Below are positions 9,450-19,795 of a stretch of DNA of 64,000 bases, piece after piece. A program made the position numbers and the translations under genes. The stretch covers positions 124,001 to 188,000 of the forward strand of contig NZ_JYGT01000010.1 of assembly GCF_000960085.1 (NCBI RefSeq), read 5' to 3'. Position 1 is the first letter of the stretch. Each line of letters starts with the position of its first letter. The notes under the pieces were generated by a model. The model searched no databases. It was not told the DNA's origin and was given only the letters and a program-made list of their open reading frames with translations. The stretch is from Streptococcus infantis (GTDB lineage: Bacteria > Bacillota > Bacilli > Lactobacillales > Streptococcaceae).

Positions 9450-10391
9450 ATGAAGAAAAAATTATTGGCTGGTGCCATCACTTTGTTATCAGTAGCTACT
9501 TTGGCTGCTTGTTCAAATAGCTCTCAAGGAGCTGACTTAATCAGTATGAAAGGTGATGTCATCACTGAACATCAATTCTTTGAAGAAGTTAAGAATAATC
9601 CAACTGCTCAACAAGTCTTACTTAACATGACTATTCAAAAAGTTTTTGAAAAACAATATGGTTCTGAAGTAAGTGATAAAGAAGTTGAAGAAGCTGTAGC
9701 AGAAGAACAGAAGAAATATGGTGATAGCTATCAAATCGTTCTTTCTCGTGCTGGTATGACAGCTGAAAGTCGTAAGGCTCAAATTCGTACAAGTAAATTG
9801 GTTGAGTATGCTGTTAAAAAAGCTGCAGAAGCTGAATTGACGGATGAGAACTACAAAAAAGCTTACGATGAATACACACCAGAAGTAACTGCACAAATTA
9901 TTAAACTTGATAGTGAAGATAAGGCTAAAGAAGTTCTTGCTAAAGCTAAAGAATCTGGAGCTGACTTCGCACAATTGGCTAAAGATAATTCAACTGACGA
10001 AAAGACAAAAGCAAATGGTGGAGAAATCACTTTTGACTCTGCATCAACAGAATTGCCAGACGTTGTTAAAAAAGCAGCCTTTGCCCTTAATGTTGATGGA
10101 ATTTCTGATGTGATTACAGCTCCAGGTACACAAGCTTATTCAAACAGTTTCTATATTGTGAAATTGACTAAGAAAACTGATAAATCTTCTAATATCGATG
10201 ATTATAAAGAAAAATTGAAGACAGTTATCCTGACTCAAAAACAAAATGATGCTACTTTTGTTCAAGGTGTCATTAGTAAAGAATTGCAAGCTGCAAATAT
10301 CAAGGTTAAAGATCAAGCCTTCCAAAATATCTTTACTCAATATATCCAAAGTGATTCAACAACAGAAACTACAACTACATCTTCTAACTAA
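9450..10391 (+). CDS. prsA: PrsA/PpmA-type foldase lipoprotein (parvulin PPIase)
   Basis: A 313-residue lipoprotein. The signal peptide ends in the lipobox LAAC (Cys21). A SurA-like N-terminal chaperone region is followed by a parvulin-type peptidyl-prolyl isomerase domain (about 140-245; ADFAQLAKDNSTD, NGGEITF) and a C-terminal helix with a Thr/Ser-rich tail. It acts outside the membrane and helps secreted proteins fold. Pneumococcus has it at this place as PpmA. An imperfect CiaR-like half-site lies upstream (TTTAAG at 9387). Confidence 0.92.
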   Translation: MKKKLLAGAITLLSVATLAACSNSSQGADLISMKGDVITEHQFFEEVKNNPTAQQVLLNMTIQKVFEKQYGSEVSDKEVEEAVAEEQKKYGDSYQIVLSRAGMTAESRKAQIRTSKLVEYAVKKAAEAELTDENYKKAYDEYTPEVTAQIIKLDSEDKAKEVLAKAKESGADFAQLAKDNSTDEKTKANGGEITFDSASTELPDVVKKAAFALNVDGISDVITAPGTQAYSNSFYIVKLTKKTDKSSNIDDYKEKLKTVILTQKQNDATFVQGVISKELQAANIKVKDQAFQNIFTQYIQSDSTTETTTTSSN

Positions 10392-10399
10392 AGATTAAG

Positions 10400-10435
10400 A
10401 CTCTATCTTTCTATTAAGAAAGATAGAGTTTTTTC
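10400..10435 (+). terminator. Terminator after prsA
   Basis: A 12-bp perfect stem (ACTCTATCTTTC / GAAAGATAGAGT, 10400-10411 with 10418-10429), loop TATTAA, then six T. It closes the coiA-pepF-prsA region. Confidence 0.95.
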
Positions 10436-10545
10436 ATGTGCAGTCAAAATCTCTGAGTAAAACTAGGCAGAATTTAATAGAATGCTCAATAATCATAAAT
10501 TCAGCTCATTAAAGGGTAAGAGTTTTTTTCTAAGTTAAAAAATGG

Positions 10546-10551
10546 TATAAT
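10546..10551 (+). promoter_or_regulatory. Extended -10 (TGGTATAAT) upstream of ftsW
   Basis: TATAAT preceded by TGG, about 50 bases before the ftsW start. The rest of the 10436-10602 gap shows no recognisable repeat or gene. Confidence 0.55.
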
Positions 10552-10602
10552 AGCTAGAAAACTAGAATTAATAAAAAATTAGATTTTGATAGATGGTGAA
10601 GT

Positions 10603-11814
10603 ATGAAAATTAGTAAAAGGCACCTGTTGAATTATTCTATTTTAGTGCCCTATATTCTCTTGTCCGTTTTGGGCTTGATAGTGGTATATTCGACAACGAG
10701 TGCATCCTTAATCCAAGAAGGGCAGAGCGCCTTTCAATTAGTTCGAAACCAAGGTATATTTTGGATCGTTAGTTTGCTTTTGATAGCTGTTATTTATAAG
10801 TTGAAGCTAGGATTTTTACGAAACGAACGCTTGTTATTCATCGTGATGTTTTCAGAGTTAGTATTGCTTGCTCTAGCGCGTTTGATTGGGATTCCTATTA
10901 ATGGTGCTTATGGTTGGATCAAGGTTGGTCCTATTACCATACAACCTGCTGAGTACTTGAAAATCATTATTATTTGGTACTTGGCTCAACGTTTTTCAAA
11001 ACAACAAGAAGAAATTGTTGTTTATGATTTCCAAGTCTTGACTCTTAATCAGTGGTTTCCTAGATCCTTTAACGATTGGCGATTTGTTCTCTTGGTCATG
11101 ATTGGTAGTTTAGCTATTTTCCCTGACCTTGGAAATGCTACAATTCTCTTCTTGGTAGCATTACTGATGTACTCAATCAGTGGAATTGCTCATCGGTGGT
11201 TTGCAACCATTCTTGGTATACTGACCAGTGTGTCCTTTGTGTCATTGACGGCCATTAAATTGATTGGTGTTGATAAGGTTTCAAAGATTCCTGTCTTTGG
11301 TTATGTAGCGAAACGTTTTAGTGCTTTCTTTAATCCATTTGATGACGTCGCTGGTGCCGGACACCAATTAGCCAATTCGTACTATGCAATGGTTAATGGT
11401 GGCTGGTTTGGCTTAGGTTTAGGTAACTCAATCGAAAAGCGCGGTTATCTACCTGAAGCACACACGGATTTTGTGTTCTCGATTGTTATTGAAGAGTTTG
11501 GTTTTGTCGGAGCAAGTCTTATTCTAGCTCTCTTATTCTTCTTAATCCTCCGCATTATCTTGGTAGGTGTTCGAGCAAAAGATCCATTTAATTCAATGGT
11601 AGCGATTGGTATTGGTGGAATGATATTGATTCAGGTATTCGTCAATATCGGTGGAATCTCAGGCTTGATTCCATCTACAGGTGTAACCTTCCCATTCCTT
11701 TCACAAGGGGGGAATAGTCTATTGGTTCTGTCAGTAGCCATCGCCTTTGTGTTGAATATCGATGCTAGTGAAAAACGTGCAAAACTCTATAGCGAATATG
11801 AAGCACAACTTTAA
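10603..11814 (+). CDS. ftsW: Septal peptidoglycan polymerase FtsW (SEDS family)
   Basis: A 403-residue membrane protein with about ten hydrophobic helices. SEDS signatures are visible: the loop [41 protein letters not shown], and [17 protein letters not shown] followed by SQGGNSLL. FtsW polymerises glycan strands from lipid II at the division septum together with a class B penicillin-binding protein (PBP2x in this group). The gene is followed at 23 bp by ppc, the order known from pneumococcus. Confidence 0.95.
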   Translation: MKISKRHLLNYSILVPYILLSVLGLIVVYSTTSASLIQEGQSAFQLVRNQGIFWIVSLLLIAVIYKLKLGFLRNERLLFIVMFSELVLLALARLIGIPINGAYGWIKVGPITIQPAEYLKIIIIWYLAQRFSKQQEEIVVYDFQVLTLNQWFPRSFNDWRFVLLVMIGSLAIFPDLGNATILFLVALLMYSISGIAHRWFATILGILTSVSFVSLTAIKLIGVDKVSKIPVFGYVAKRFSAFFNPFDDVAGAGHQLANSYYAMVNGGWFGLGLGNSIEKRGYLPEAHTDFVFSIVIEEFGFVGASLILALLFFLILRIILVGVRAKDPFNSMVAIGIGGMILIQVFVNIGGISGLIPSTGVTFPFLSQGGNSLLVLSVAIAFVLNIDASEKRAKLYSEYEAQL

Positions 11815-11837
11815 GAAAAAGTAACAAGGAGAAAAAT

Positions 11838-14663
11838 ATGTCTCTTCAAAAACTAGAAAATAACAGAAACAAAACTGTCGTTCAAGAAGAAGTTCAAATT
11901 TTGACAGATTTGCTTGAAGATATTACTAAAAATATGCTTCCCGCTGAGACCTTTGACAAGATTATGCAGTTGAAGGAGCTATCATCAAATCTTGACTATC
12001 AAGGACTGGATAAAGTTGTGGCGGGACTTTCAAATGATGAAATGGTCTACATTTCTAGATATTTCTCTATTTTGCCACTTTTGATTAATATTTCTGAAGA
12101 TGTTGACTTGGCATACGAAATCAACCATCTTAATAATATTGATCAAGATTATCTTGGAAAATTGTCAACAACCATTGAAATGGTAGCAGAAAAAGAAAAT
12201 GCCGCTGAAATTCTAGAACATTTGAATGTCGTGCCAGTATTAACAGCCCACCCAACACAAGTGCAACGGAAGAGTATGTTGGATTTGACAACTCATATCC
12301 ATTCGCTCTTACGTAAATATCGTGACGTAAGAATGGGCCTTATTAACAAGGAAAAATGGCACAATGATCTTCGTCGCTATATAGAGATTATTATGCAGAC
12401 GGATATGATTCGTGAAAAGAAACTAAAAGTAACTAATGAAATCACAAATGTGATGGAATACTACAATAGTTCCTTCCTTCAAGCAGTACCAAATCTAATG
12501 CTAGAGTATAAACGTCTAGCAAAAGAGCAAGGGATTGACCTAAAACAAGCCAAACCTATTACTATGGGAATGTGGATTGGTGGAGACCGAGATGGGAATC
12601 CATTTGTAACTGCTGAAACTCTCATGCGATCAGCAACCATTCAAAGCGAAGTCATCTTCAACTACTATATAAGCAAGATTTCTAGTCTCTATCGTACTTT
12701 CTCTCTTTCTACTAATTTATCCAAGACAAGCAAGGCTGTCGAAGAAATGGCATCACAATCTCGTGACACATCTGTCTTCCGTGAGAAAGAACCTTACCGT
12801 CGTGCTTTTCACTTTATCCAATCTAAATTAATTCAAACGCTTTTGAATTTGAAAGAGTGGGCTCTTGTTGGTTCATCAGCAGATGAACGACATCATGTTG
12901 AACGTCTCCTTGGTGCTCAAGGATACAAACAGGGAGAGATAACCGACTATATCAGTAGCCGACTTTCAGGTGCTATCCAAGACTTAGCAGATGAGCGCCC
13001 ACCCTACTATGAAACGATTGAAGAGTTTAAGCATGATTTAAATGTCATTAAGGATTCATTGCTTGAGAATAAAGCAGAAGCCTTGTTGACAGGTGAGTTT
13101 GCAGAATTACTAGAAGCAGTTGAGGTCTTTGGTTTCTACTTGGCATCCATTGATATGCGCCAAGACTCAAGCGTCCATGAAGCCTGTGTTGCTGAATTGT
13201 TAGCATCTGCTGGTATTAATGACCACTATAGCGATTTGTCAGAAGATGAAAAGTGCGAGTTGCTTTTACATGAATTATTAGAAGACCCTCGAATCTTGTC
13301 AGCTACTCATGCTGAAAAGTCTGAACTTCTTGAAAAAGAATTAGCCATTTTCCAAACTGCACGTGAATTAAAAGATCGTTTGGGAGAAGACGTCATTCGT
13401 CAAACGATTATTTCTCATGCAACAAGCGTGTCTGATATGTTAGAATTGGCAATCATGCTCAAAGAAGTCGGTCTTGTGGATGCTGAAAAAGCACGTGTTC
13501 AAATCGTGCCTCTCTTTGAAACAATTGAGGACTTGGATCATTCCGAAGAAACAATGAGAAAGTATTTCTCTTTACCGCTTGCTAAGAAGTGGATTGCTTC
13601 AAAAGATAATTATCAAGAAATCATGCTAGGTTACTCAGATAGTAACAAGGATGGCGGATATCTATCATCTTGTTGGACACTATACAAAGCTCAGCAACAA
13701 TTAACCGCTATCGGTGATGAATTTGGCGTCAAGGTAACCTTCTTCCACGGTCGTGGTGGTACTGTTGGCCGTGGTGGTGGACCAACTTATGACGCCATTG
13801 CTTCTCAACCACTCAAATCAATCAAGGACCGTATTCGATTAACTGAACAAGGTGAAGTTATCGGAAATAAATACGGAAACAAGGATGCAGCCTACTATAA
13901 CCTTGAAATGTTGGTATCAGCGGCTATCAACCGTATGATTACACAGAAGAAGAGTGATACTAATACATCAAATCGCTATGAGGCAATCATGGACCAAGTA
14001 GTCAGTCGTAGCTATGATATCTACCGTGAACTCGTATTTGGAAACGAACATTTCTACGATTATTTCTTTGAATCTAGTCCAATCAAGGCGATCTCAAGCT
14101 TTAATATTGGTTCTCGTCCAGCAGCTCGTAAAACAATCACTGAAATTGGTGGTCTACGTGCCATTCCTTGGGTATTCTCATGGTCACAAAGTCGTGTCAT
14201 GTTCCCGGGTTGGTATGGTGTTGGTTCAAGCTTCAAAGAATTTATTGATCAAGATCCAAAAAATATTGAATACCTTCGCGACATGTATAAAAACTGGCCT
14301 TTCTTCCAGTCACTCCTATCTAACGTTGATATGGTCTTGTCAAAATCAAATATGAATATTGCCTTTGAATATGCTAAACTTTGTGAAAGTGAAGAAGTAC
14401 AAGCAATCTACTATACTATTTTGGATGAATGGCAATTGACTAAGAATGTTATCCTGGCTATCGAAGGCTATGATGAACTTTTGGCAGAAAATACTTACTT
14501 GAAAGACAGTTTGAACTACCGTATGCCTTATTTCAATATCCTTAACTATATCCAGTTGGAATTGATTAAGCGTCAACGTCGTGGCGAGCTTTCTTCAGAT
14601 GAAGAAAGATTGATTCATACAACTATTAACGGAATTGCTACAGGATTACGTAATTCAGGTTAA
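11838..14663 (+). CDS. ppc: Phosphoenolpyruvate carboxylase
   Basis: A 941-residue enzyme that makes oxaloacetate from PEP and bicarbonate, replenishing aspartate-family precursors in an organism without a complete TCA cycle. The catalytic His motif is [13 protein letters not shown] (about 140) and the PEP-binding glycine loop is [14 protein letters not shown] (about 637); [10 protein letters not shown] is also present. It is slightly longer than the usual 880-900 residues. The ribosome site AAGGAG precedes ATG 11838. Probably cotranscribed with ftsW. Confidence 0.96.
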   Translation: MSLQKLENNRNKTVVQEEVQILTDLLEDITKNMLPAETFDKIMQLKELSSNLDYQGLDKVVAGLSNDEMVYISRYFSILPLLINISEDVDLAYEINHLNNIDQDYLGKLSTTIEMVAEKENAAEILEHLNVVPVLTAHPTQVQRKSMLDLTTHIHSLLRKYRDVRMGLINKEKWHNDLRRYIEIIMQTDMIREKKLKVTNEITNVMEYYNSSFLQAVPNLMLEYKRLAKEQGIDLKQAKPITMGMWIGGDRDGNPFVTAETLMRSATIQSEVIFNYYISKISSLYRTFSLSTNLSKTSKAVEEMASQSRDTSVFREKEPYRRAFHFIQSKLIQTLLNLKEWALVGSSADERHHVERLLGAQGYKQGEITDYISSRLSGAIQDLADERPPYYETIEEFKHDLNVIKDSLLENKAEALLTGEFAELLEAVEVFGFYLASIDMRQDSSVHEACVAELLASAGINDHYSDLSEDEKCELLLHELLEDPRILSATHAEKSELLEKELAIFQTARELKDRLGEDVIRQTIISHATSVSDMLELAIMLKEVGLVDAEKARVQIVPLFETIEDLDHSEETMRKYFSLPLAKKWIASKDNYQEIMLGYSDSNKDGGYLSSCWTLYKAQQQLTAIGDEFGVKVTFFHGRGGTVGRGGGPTYDAIASQPLKSIKDRIRLTEQGEVIGNKYGNKDAAYYNLEMLVSAAINRMITQKKSDTNTSNRYEAIMDQVVSRSYDIYRELVFGNEHFYDYFFESSPIKAISSFNIGSRPAARKTITEIGGLRAIPWVFSWSQSRVMFPGWYGVGSSFKEFIDQDPKNIEYLRDMYKNWPFFQSLLSNVDMVLSKSNMNIAFEYAKLCESEEVQAIYYTILDEWQLTKNVILAIEGYDELLAENTYLKDSLNYRMPYFNILNYIQLELIKRQRRGELSSDEERLIHTTINGIATGLRNSG

Positions 14664-14757
14664 TACAAGCTATATTTTTTAAATACCGTAGGAATTTTCA
14701 TAATTTTAAAAAATAATTCATAAAAAGCCTTGACAAGTTTTAGTAAAATGATATAAT

Positions 14758-15000
14758 TTAAACATTCAGAAAGTAATCATTGAAATTTTTTAGAGAGTCT
14801 GTGGTTGGTGGAAACAGATAAGTGGAAGTGATGAAAATTGGGCTGAATGTTATTAAGAATTTGAAATCATAAGAATTCGGTGAGCACACCTTACAGTGCA
14901 ACTCGTGAAGCGAGTAAGAGCGATAGGACAAGTTCCTATAATTGAGGTGGCACCGCGCATCGACGTCCTCACACAAGTTTTTTGTGTGAGGACTTTTTCT
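14758..15000 (+). promoter_or_regulatory. T-box riboswitch, tryptophan specifier
   Basis: Stem I closes by AACATTCAG (14761-14769) with CTGAATGTT (14843-14851). The specifier-loop strand contains TGG at 14839-14841 followed by a purine, which reads as a Trp codon. The conserved T-box sequence (GAGGTGGCACCGCG) lies at about 14944-14957. The terminator is GTCCTCACACAA (14965-14976) with TTGTGTGAGGAC (14982-14993) and a T-run. Uncharged tRNA-Trp would stabilise the antiterminator and allow transcription of the ABC transporter downstream. Assignment of the T-box is firm; the Trp specifier comes from manual folding. Confidence 0.93.
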
Positions 15001-15016
15001 ATGGGGAGGCAATTTT

Positions 15017-15058
15017 ATGGAAATTAAGCGATGGCGACGCTTGGTAGAGTTATATTGA
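15017..15058 (+). CDS. Possible 13-residue leader peptide containing Trp
   Basis: ATG GAA ATT ... TGA encodes MEIKRWRRLVELY, preceded by GGGGAGG 6-7 bases upstream. It lies after the T-box terminator and before trpX, 48 bp from the trpX ATG. A tiny peptide with a good ribosome site and a Trp codon in a Trp-controlled message could be a second regulatory element. It may also be chance. Confidence 0.4.
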   Translation: MEIKRWRRLVELY

Positions 15059-15106
15059 AAGTGAAATGAACATTACTAAGTTTAAGAAAAATAAGGAGAA
15101 ATAGAT

Positions 15107-16105
15107 ATGAATAAACGTTTAATTGGTATTATCGTAGCATTAGCAGTTGTAGTTGGAGGAAGCTTGGTCTACTCTAACTTAACAAAACAAGAAACTAAAA
15201 CAGAGACAGCTAACAAGACAGCTAAAGTTGGTGTTTTACAATTCGTCAGCCATCCATCACTTGATTTGATTTACCAAGGTATCCAAGATGGACTTGCTGA
15301 AGAAGGCTATAAAGGTGACCAAGTTAAAATCGACTTTATGAACTCTGAAGGTGACCAAAGTAAGGTTGCGACAATGAGTAAACAATTGGTAGCAAACGGA
15401 AATGATGTCGTTGTCGGAATCGCAACACCTGCTGCTCAAGGTCTTGCAAGTGCAACAAAAGATCTTCCTGTTATCATGGCTGCTATCACAGACCCAATTG
15501 GTGCTAACCTTGTACAAAACTTGGAAAAACCAGGCGGGAACATCACTGGTGTATCTGACCACAACCCTGCTGAACAACAAGTTGAATTAATTAAAGCTTT
15601 GACACCTGATGTTAAAACAATCGGAGCTCTCTACTCAAGTAGTGAAGATAACTCTAAATCTCAAGTTGAAGAGTTCAAAACTTACGCTGAAAAAGCTGGT
15701 TTGAAAGTAGAAACTTTTGCAGTTCCATCAACTAACGAAATTGCTTCTACAGTAAACGTCATGACTGGAAAAGTAGATGCAATCTGGGTTCCAATTGACA
15801 ACACAATCGCATCTGCGTTCTCAACTGTAGTATCAAGTAACCAAACAGCTAAAAAACCAATCTATCCAAGTGCAACTGCAATGGTAGAAGCCGGTGGTTT
15901 GGCATCAGTCGTTGTGGACCAACACGATCTTGGTGTTGCTACTGGTAAGATGATTGCCAAAGTCTTGAAGGGTGAAAAACCTGCAGATACACCAGTTAAT
16001 GTCTTCTCAACCGGTAAATCAGTGATCAACAAAAAAGTTGCTCAAGAACTTGGAATTACTATTCCTGAATCAGTTATCAAAGAAGCTGGTCAAGTAATCG
16101 AATAA
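15107..16105 (+). CDS. trpX: ABC transporter substrate-binding protein, predicted tryptophan uptake (TrpX)
   Basis: A 332-residue protein with an N-terminal hydrophobic segment (about 5-24) but no clear lipobox cysteine, then an ABC_sub_bind (PF04392-type) domain: VGVLQFVSHPSLDLIYQGI, VVGIATPAAQGL, YPSATAMVEAGGLASVVVDQ. It precedes a permease and an ATPase. The tryptophan T-box upstream supports the assignment as the binding component of the TrpXYZ transporter proposed for streptococci. The substrate is inferred from regulation, not from the binding site. Confidence 0.85.
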   Translation: MNKRLIGIIVALAVVVGGSLVYSNLTKQETKTETANKTAKVGVLQFVSHPSLDLIYQGIQDGLAEEGYKGDQVKIDFMNSEGDQSKVATMSKQLVANGNDVVVGIATPAAQGLASATKDLPVIMAAITDPIGANLVQNLEKPGGNITGVSDHNPAEQQVELIKALTPDVKTIGALYSSSEDNSKSQVEEFKTYAEKAGLKVETFAVPSTNEIASTVNVMTGKVDAIWVPIDNTIASAFSTVVSSNQTAKKPIYPSATAMVEAGGLASVVVDQHDLGVATGKMIAKVLKGEKPADTPVNVFSTGKSVINKKVAQELGITIPESVIKEAGQVIE

Positions 16106-16166
16106 GAATGTAGGAGGAGTTGGAGACATCTCCTCCAATTTTTAGAATAAAGGAAACGAATCAAAC

Positions 16167-17033
16167 ATGCTAATATCTATTATTTCACAGGGATTGGTCT
16201 GGGCTATCCTAGGTTTGGGAATCTTTATGACCTTTCGAATCCTGAACTTTCCAGATATGACAACTGAGGGTTCCTTCCCTTTGGGAGGAGCAGTAGCAGT
16301 TACTCTCATTACCCAAGGGGTTAATCCTTTTCTTGCGACTTTAGCAGCTGTAGGAGCGGGTTGTCTTGCTGGTTTAACAGCGGGTCTTCTTTATACGAAA
16401 GGGAAGATTCCAACCCTTTTATCAGGAATTTTGGTCATGACTTCTTGTCATTCTATCATGCTCATGATTATGGGACGGGCTAACCTTGGACTCTTAAACA
16501 CCAAGCAAATCCAAGATGTTCTTCCTTTCTCATCTGAGATTAATCAATTACTGACAGGTTTGATTTTTGTGACTTTGGTCATTTTACTCATGCTTTTCTT
16601 CCTAGATACTAAACTTGGACAGGCCTATATCGCTACAGGAGATAATCCAGATATGGCTCGTAGTTTTGGTATCAATACAGGACGCATGGAGCTTATGGGT
16701 TTGGTCTTGTCAAACGGTGTTATTGCACTTGCTGGTGCCCTTATCGCTCAACAAGAAGGCTATGCCGATGTCTCTCGTGGTATCGGTGTTATCGTTGTTG
16801 GTCTTGCCAGCTTGATTATCGGTGAAGTCCTCTTCAAGAGTCTTACCCTAGCAGAGCGTTTAGTTACTATTGTTGTTGGTTCCATCAGTTATCAATTCTT
16901 GGTATGGGGGGTTATTGCTCTCGGCTTTAACACTAGCTACCTCCGTTTGTACAGTGCTCTTATCCTGGCAACTTGCTTGGTAATTCCAACCCTTAAGGAT
17001 AAATACTTGAAAGGAGTCAAATTAAGCAAATGA
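16167..17033 (+). CDS. trpY: ABC transporter permease, predicted tryptophan uptake (TrpY)
   Basis: A 288-residue membrane protein with about eight hydrophobic helices, of the branched-chain/ABC-2-like LivH permease type (NFPDMTTEGSFPLGGAV; DNPDMARSFGINTGRMELMGL). It follows trpX by 61 bp and overlaps the ATPase gene by 4 bp (ATGA), so all three are one operon under the T-box. Confidence 0.85.
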   Translation: MLISIISQGLVWAILGLGIFMTFRILNFPDMTTEGSFPLGGAVAVTLITQGVNPFLATLAAVGAGCLAGLTAGLLYTKGKIPTLLSGILVMTSCHSIMLMIMGRANLGLLNTKQIQDVLPFSSEINQLLTGLIFVTLVILLMLFFLDTKLGQAYIATGDNPDMARSFGINTGRMELMGLVLSNGVIALAGALIAQQEGYADVSRGIGVIVVGLASLIIGEVLFKSLTLAERLVTIVVGSISYQFLVWGVIALGFNTSYLRLYSALILATCLVIPTLKDKYLKGVKLSK

Positions 17034-17788
17034 CAGCAATTGTAGAATTAAAAAATGCCACAAAAATTGTGAAAAATGGCTTCGACGAGGAAAAAATTAT
17101 CCTAAACGATGTTTCACTTGAAATTTATGAACATGACTTCATCACAATATTGGGTGGAAATGGAGCAGGGAAGTCAACCCTCTTTAATAGCATTGCGGGA
17201 ACTCTACCCTTGACAAGTGGTAGCATTCGTATCATGGGTGAAGATGTAACTCATTTTAGCCCTGAGAAACGTGCTAAGTATCTCTCTCGTGTTTTCCAAG
17301 ATCCTAAGATGGGAACTGCACCTCGTATGACCGTTGCAGAAAACCTTTTGATTGCTAAGTTTCGTGGAGAAAAACGTGGTTTATTTCCAAGAAAACTCTC
17401 AGCCTATAAAGAAGAATTTCAAGCAACCATTGAGAAGGTTGGCAATGGTCTAGAGAAGCATTTGGATACTCCGATTGAATTTTTATCAGGTGGACAAAGA
17501 CAGGCTTTAAGTCTCTTAATGGCAACACTAAAACGTCCAGAACTACTTTTGTTAGATGAACATACAGCTGCCCTTGACCCTAAAACAAGTGTTGCCTTGA
17601 TGGAATTGACAAATGACTTTGTCAACAAGGACCATCTAACTGCTTTGATGATTACTCACCATATGGAAGATGCTCTCAAGTATGGAAATCGCTTGATTGT
17701 TATGAAAGATGGACAAATCATCCAAGATTTGAATAAGGATGAAAAAGCTAAAATGAAGATTTCTGATTATTATCAACTGTTTGATTAA
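17030..17788 (+). CDS. trpZ: ABC transporter ATPase, predicted tryptophan uptake (TrpZ)
   Basis: A 252-residue ATP-binding subunit. Walker A is GGNGAGKST (about residue 43), the signature LSGGQRQALSL (about 153), Walker B LLLLDEHTAALD and the switch His in MITHHMEDAL. The H in DEHTAALD replaces the usual P of DEP-T but is common in this subfamily. It powers TrpXY import. The start codon overlaps the permease stop. Confidence 0.88.
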   Translation: MTAIVELKNATKIVKNGFDEEKIILNDVSLEIYEHDFITILGGNGAGKSTLFNSIAGTLPLTSGSIRIMGEDVTHFSPEKRAKYLSRVFQDPKMGTAPRMTVAENLLIAKFRGEKRGLFPRKLSAYKEEFQATIEKVGNGLEKHLDTPIEFLSGGQRQALSLLMATLKRPELLLLDEHTAALDPKTSVALMELTNDFVNKDHLTALMITHHMEDALKYGNRLIVMKDGQIIQDLNKDEKAKMKISDYYQLFD

Positions 17789-17808
17789 GAATTCACATTA
17801 ACTATAAG

Positions 17809-17839
17809 CTTAGAGGTAGTATTTACCTCTAAGTTTTTT
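17809..17839 (+). terminator. Terminator after trpXYZ
   Basis: A 10-bp perfect stem CTTAGAGGTA / TACCTCTAAG with loop GTATT, then TTTTTTG. Confidence 0.93.
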
Positions 17840-17847
17840 GTTTTTGA

Positions 17848-18008
17848 AACGAATAGAAAATTTTAGCTATGATTTTTATTTTCAAGGTTATTTGCTTTTA
17901 AATAAAATTTTACTTTAAAAAAGTTTATAATCTATGAAATAGAAGTATGTAAAGGGGATGAAATGGTTTACTTTTTTTCAGAAATAAAGTATACTATATA
18001 AAGTAAAC
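17848..18008 (+). promoter_or_regulatory. dnaG-rpoD upstream region: candidate com-box and a 9-bp dyad
   Basis: AACGAATA (17848-17855) follows two T-runs and matches the competence box TACGAATA at 7 of 8 positions. Further down, GTTTACTTT (17966-17974) is matched by AAAGTAAAC (18000-18008), with TATACT inside the 25-base spacer at 17989-17994. TTTATAAT also occurs near 17925-17932. The dyad sits over a promoter, so an operator is plausible. No factor is assigned. Confidence 0.4.
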
Positions 18009-18032
18009 TGTGATAAAATGGAGGTATTGTCT

Positions 18033-19793
18033 ATGGTTGACAAGAGAGTCATCGAAGAAATCAAAAACAATACCAATATTGTCGAAATCATAGGAGAAGT
18101 AATTTCCTTACAAAAATCTGGACGGAACTTTTTAGGGCTCTGTCCTTTTCATGGTGAAAAGACCCCTTCCTTTAACGTAGTTGAAGATAAGCAGTTTTAC
18201 CACTGTTTTGGTTGTGGCCGTTCTGGAGATGTCTTTAAATTTATTGAAGAATATCAACAAGTAACCTTTGCCGATGCAGTAAGGATTTTAGGTGAGCGTC
18301 TTGGGATGCATCTTGAAACTCCTGTACACAATACTGCTCAACATACGTCCCCTCATCAAAATCTTTATGAGATGCATGATAAGGCTGCACGCTTTTATCA
18401 TGCTATTCTCATGACAACAAAAATGGGTGAGGAAGCAAGAAACTATCTCTATAAACGTGGTTTGACCGATGATGTCATTAAGCATTTTATGATTGGTTTA
18501 GCCCCTGCTGAACGTTCTTATCTCTACCAACGTTTAGCTGATGATTATAGCGAAAAGGACTTGCTGGATTCAGGTCTGTTTTATCTTTCCGAGAGTAATC
18601 AATTCTTTGATACCTTCCATAACCGGATTATATTTCCACTCTTTAACGATCAAGGTAAGGTAATTGCTTTTTCTGGTCGTGTTTGGCAAGAGACGGATTC
18701 TCAAACTGCCAAGTATAAAAATAGTCGCGCGACGGCAATTTTTAATAAGAGTTACGAATTATATCATTTGGATAGGGTAAAAAAAGGGTCTGGTAAGGCT
18801 CCTGAAATTTATCTGATGGAAGGTTTTATGGATGTCATTGCAGCCTACCGTGCTGGTATTGAAAATGCTGTAGCTTCCATGGGAACAGCCTTGACTGCTG
18901 AACACGTTGAACATCTCAAACGCTTTACAAAAAAAGTGATTATCACTTATGATGGTGACAAGGCAGGACAAGCAGCAACCGCTAAAGCTCTAGAGGAACT
19001 TGGGGATTTACCAGTTCAAATTGTTCAAATTCCCGATGCAATGGACCCTGATGAGTATTTACAAAAGAATTCTCCAGAGGATTTGGCTTATCTTTTATCC
19101 AATACTCGAATCAGTCCGATTGAGTTTTATATCCATCATTACAAACCTAGTAATAGTGAAAATCTCCAAGCACAGATTGATTTTATCGAGAAAATTGCAC
19201 CTCTTATCGTCAAAGAACCTTCTATCACAGCTCAGAATACCTATATTCATTTACTGACTGATCATTTACCATCTTTTGATTATCAACAAGTAGAGCACAT
19301 TATTAATGAAAGTCGTGTTAGACAGAGACAAGAAAAGGTTAAGCAAGTCGTTAATCCGACACCAATTACTATGTCGGTTTCTAAACAACTGACAGCAGTT
19401 ATGAGGGCTGAAGCGCATATTCTTTACCGTATGATGGAACATCCTTTGGTGCTCAATGATTATCGCTTGAGAGATGATTTTGTATTTGAAACACCTGAGT
19501 TTCAAACCTTGTATGGTCTGCTGATTGATAATGGATCAATCACTTCGGAAGATTTGGCTAACCAGACTAGAGAAGTGGAAAATGCTTGGTATCAGGTGTT
19601 AGCCTTGGATTTACCTTCTGAAATGTCTCCGGAAGAGTTAAAAGAAGTGGAAGAGTCGAGAAATCGTGCTCTGTTGAATCAACAAAATTTGCAAATCAAA
19701 AAGAAGGTTCAGGAAGCTAGTCATGTAGGTGATACTGATACCGCTTTAGAAGAGCTTGAACGCTTAATTGCCCAAAAAAGAAGAATGGAGTAA
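18033..19793 (+). CDS. dnaG: DNA primase DnaG
   Basis: A 586-residue primase from ATG 18033, chosen because GGAGG precedes it and the length equals the pneumococcal protein. The zinc-binding domain ([23 protein letters not shown]) is followed by the TOPRIM catalytic core with [16 protein letters not shown] and [11 protein letters not shown], and a helicase-interacting C-terminal domain. It makes RNA primers at the replication fork. It forms the classical macromolecular-synthesis pair with rpoD, 2 bp downstream. Confidence 0.97.
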   Translation: MVDKRVIEEIKNNTNIVEIIGEVISLQKSGRNFLGLCPFHGEKTPSFNVVEDKQFYHCFGCGRSGDVFKFIEEYQQVTFADAVRILGERLGMHLETPVHNTAQHTSPHQNLYEMHDKAARFYHAILMTTKMGEEARNYLYKRGLTDDVIKHFMIGLAPAERSYLYQRLADDYSEKDLLDSGLFYLSESNQFFDTFHNRIIFPLFNDQGKVIAFSGRVWQETDSQTAKYKNSRATAIFNKSYELYHLDRVKKGSGKAPEIYLMEGFMDVIAAYRAGIENAVASMGTALTAEHVEHLKRFTKKVIITYDGDKAGQAATAKALEELGDLPVQIVQIPDAMDPDEYLQKNSPEDLAYLLSNTRISPIEFYIHHYKPSNSENLQAQIDFIEKIAPLIVKEPSITAQNTYIHLLTDHLPSFDYQQVEHIINESRVRQRQEKVKQVVNPTPITMSVSKQLTAVMRAEAHILYRMMEHPLVLNDYRLRDDFVFETPEFQTLYGLLIDNGSITSEDLANQTREVENAWYQVLALDLPSEMSPEELKEVEESRNRALLNQQNLQIKKKVQEASHVGDTDTALEELERLIAQKRRME

Positions 19794-19795
19794 GA

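Noticed and set aside
11838..14663. Wrong start or fusion in ppc because it is longer than usual
   Set aside because: The N-terminal sequence is continuous and helical, with AAGGAG directly before the ATG; length variation is normal.
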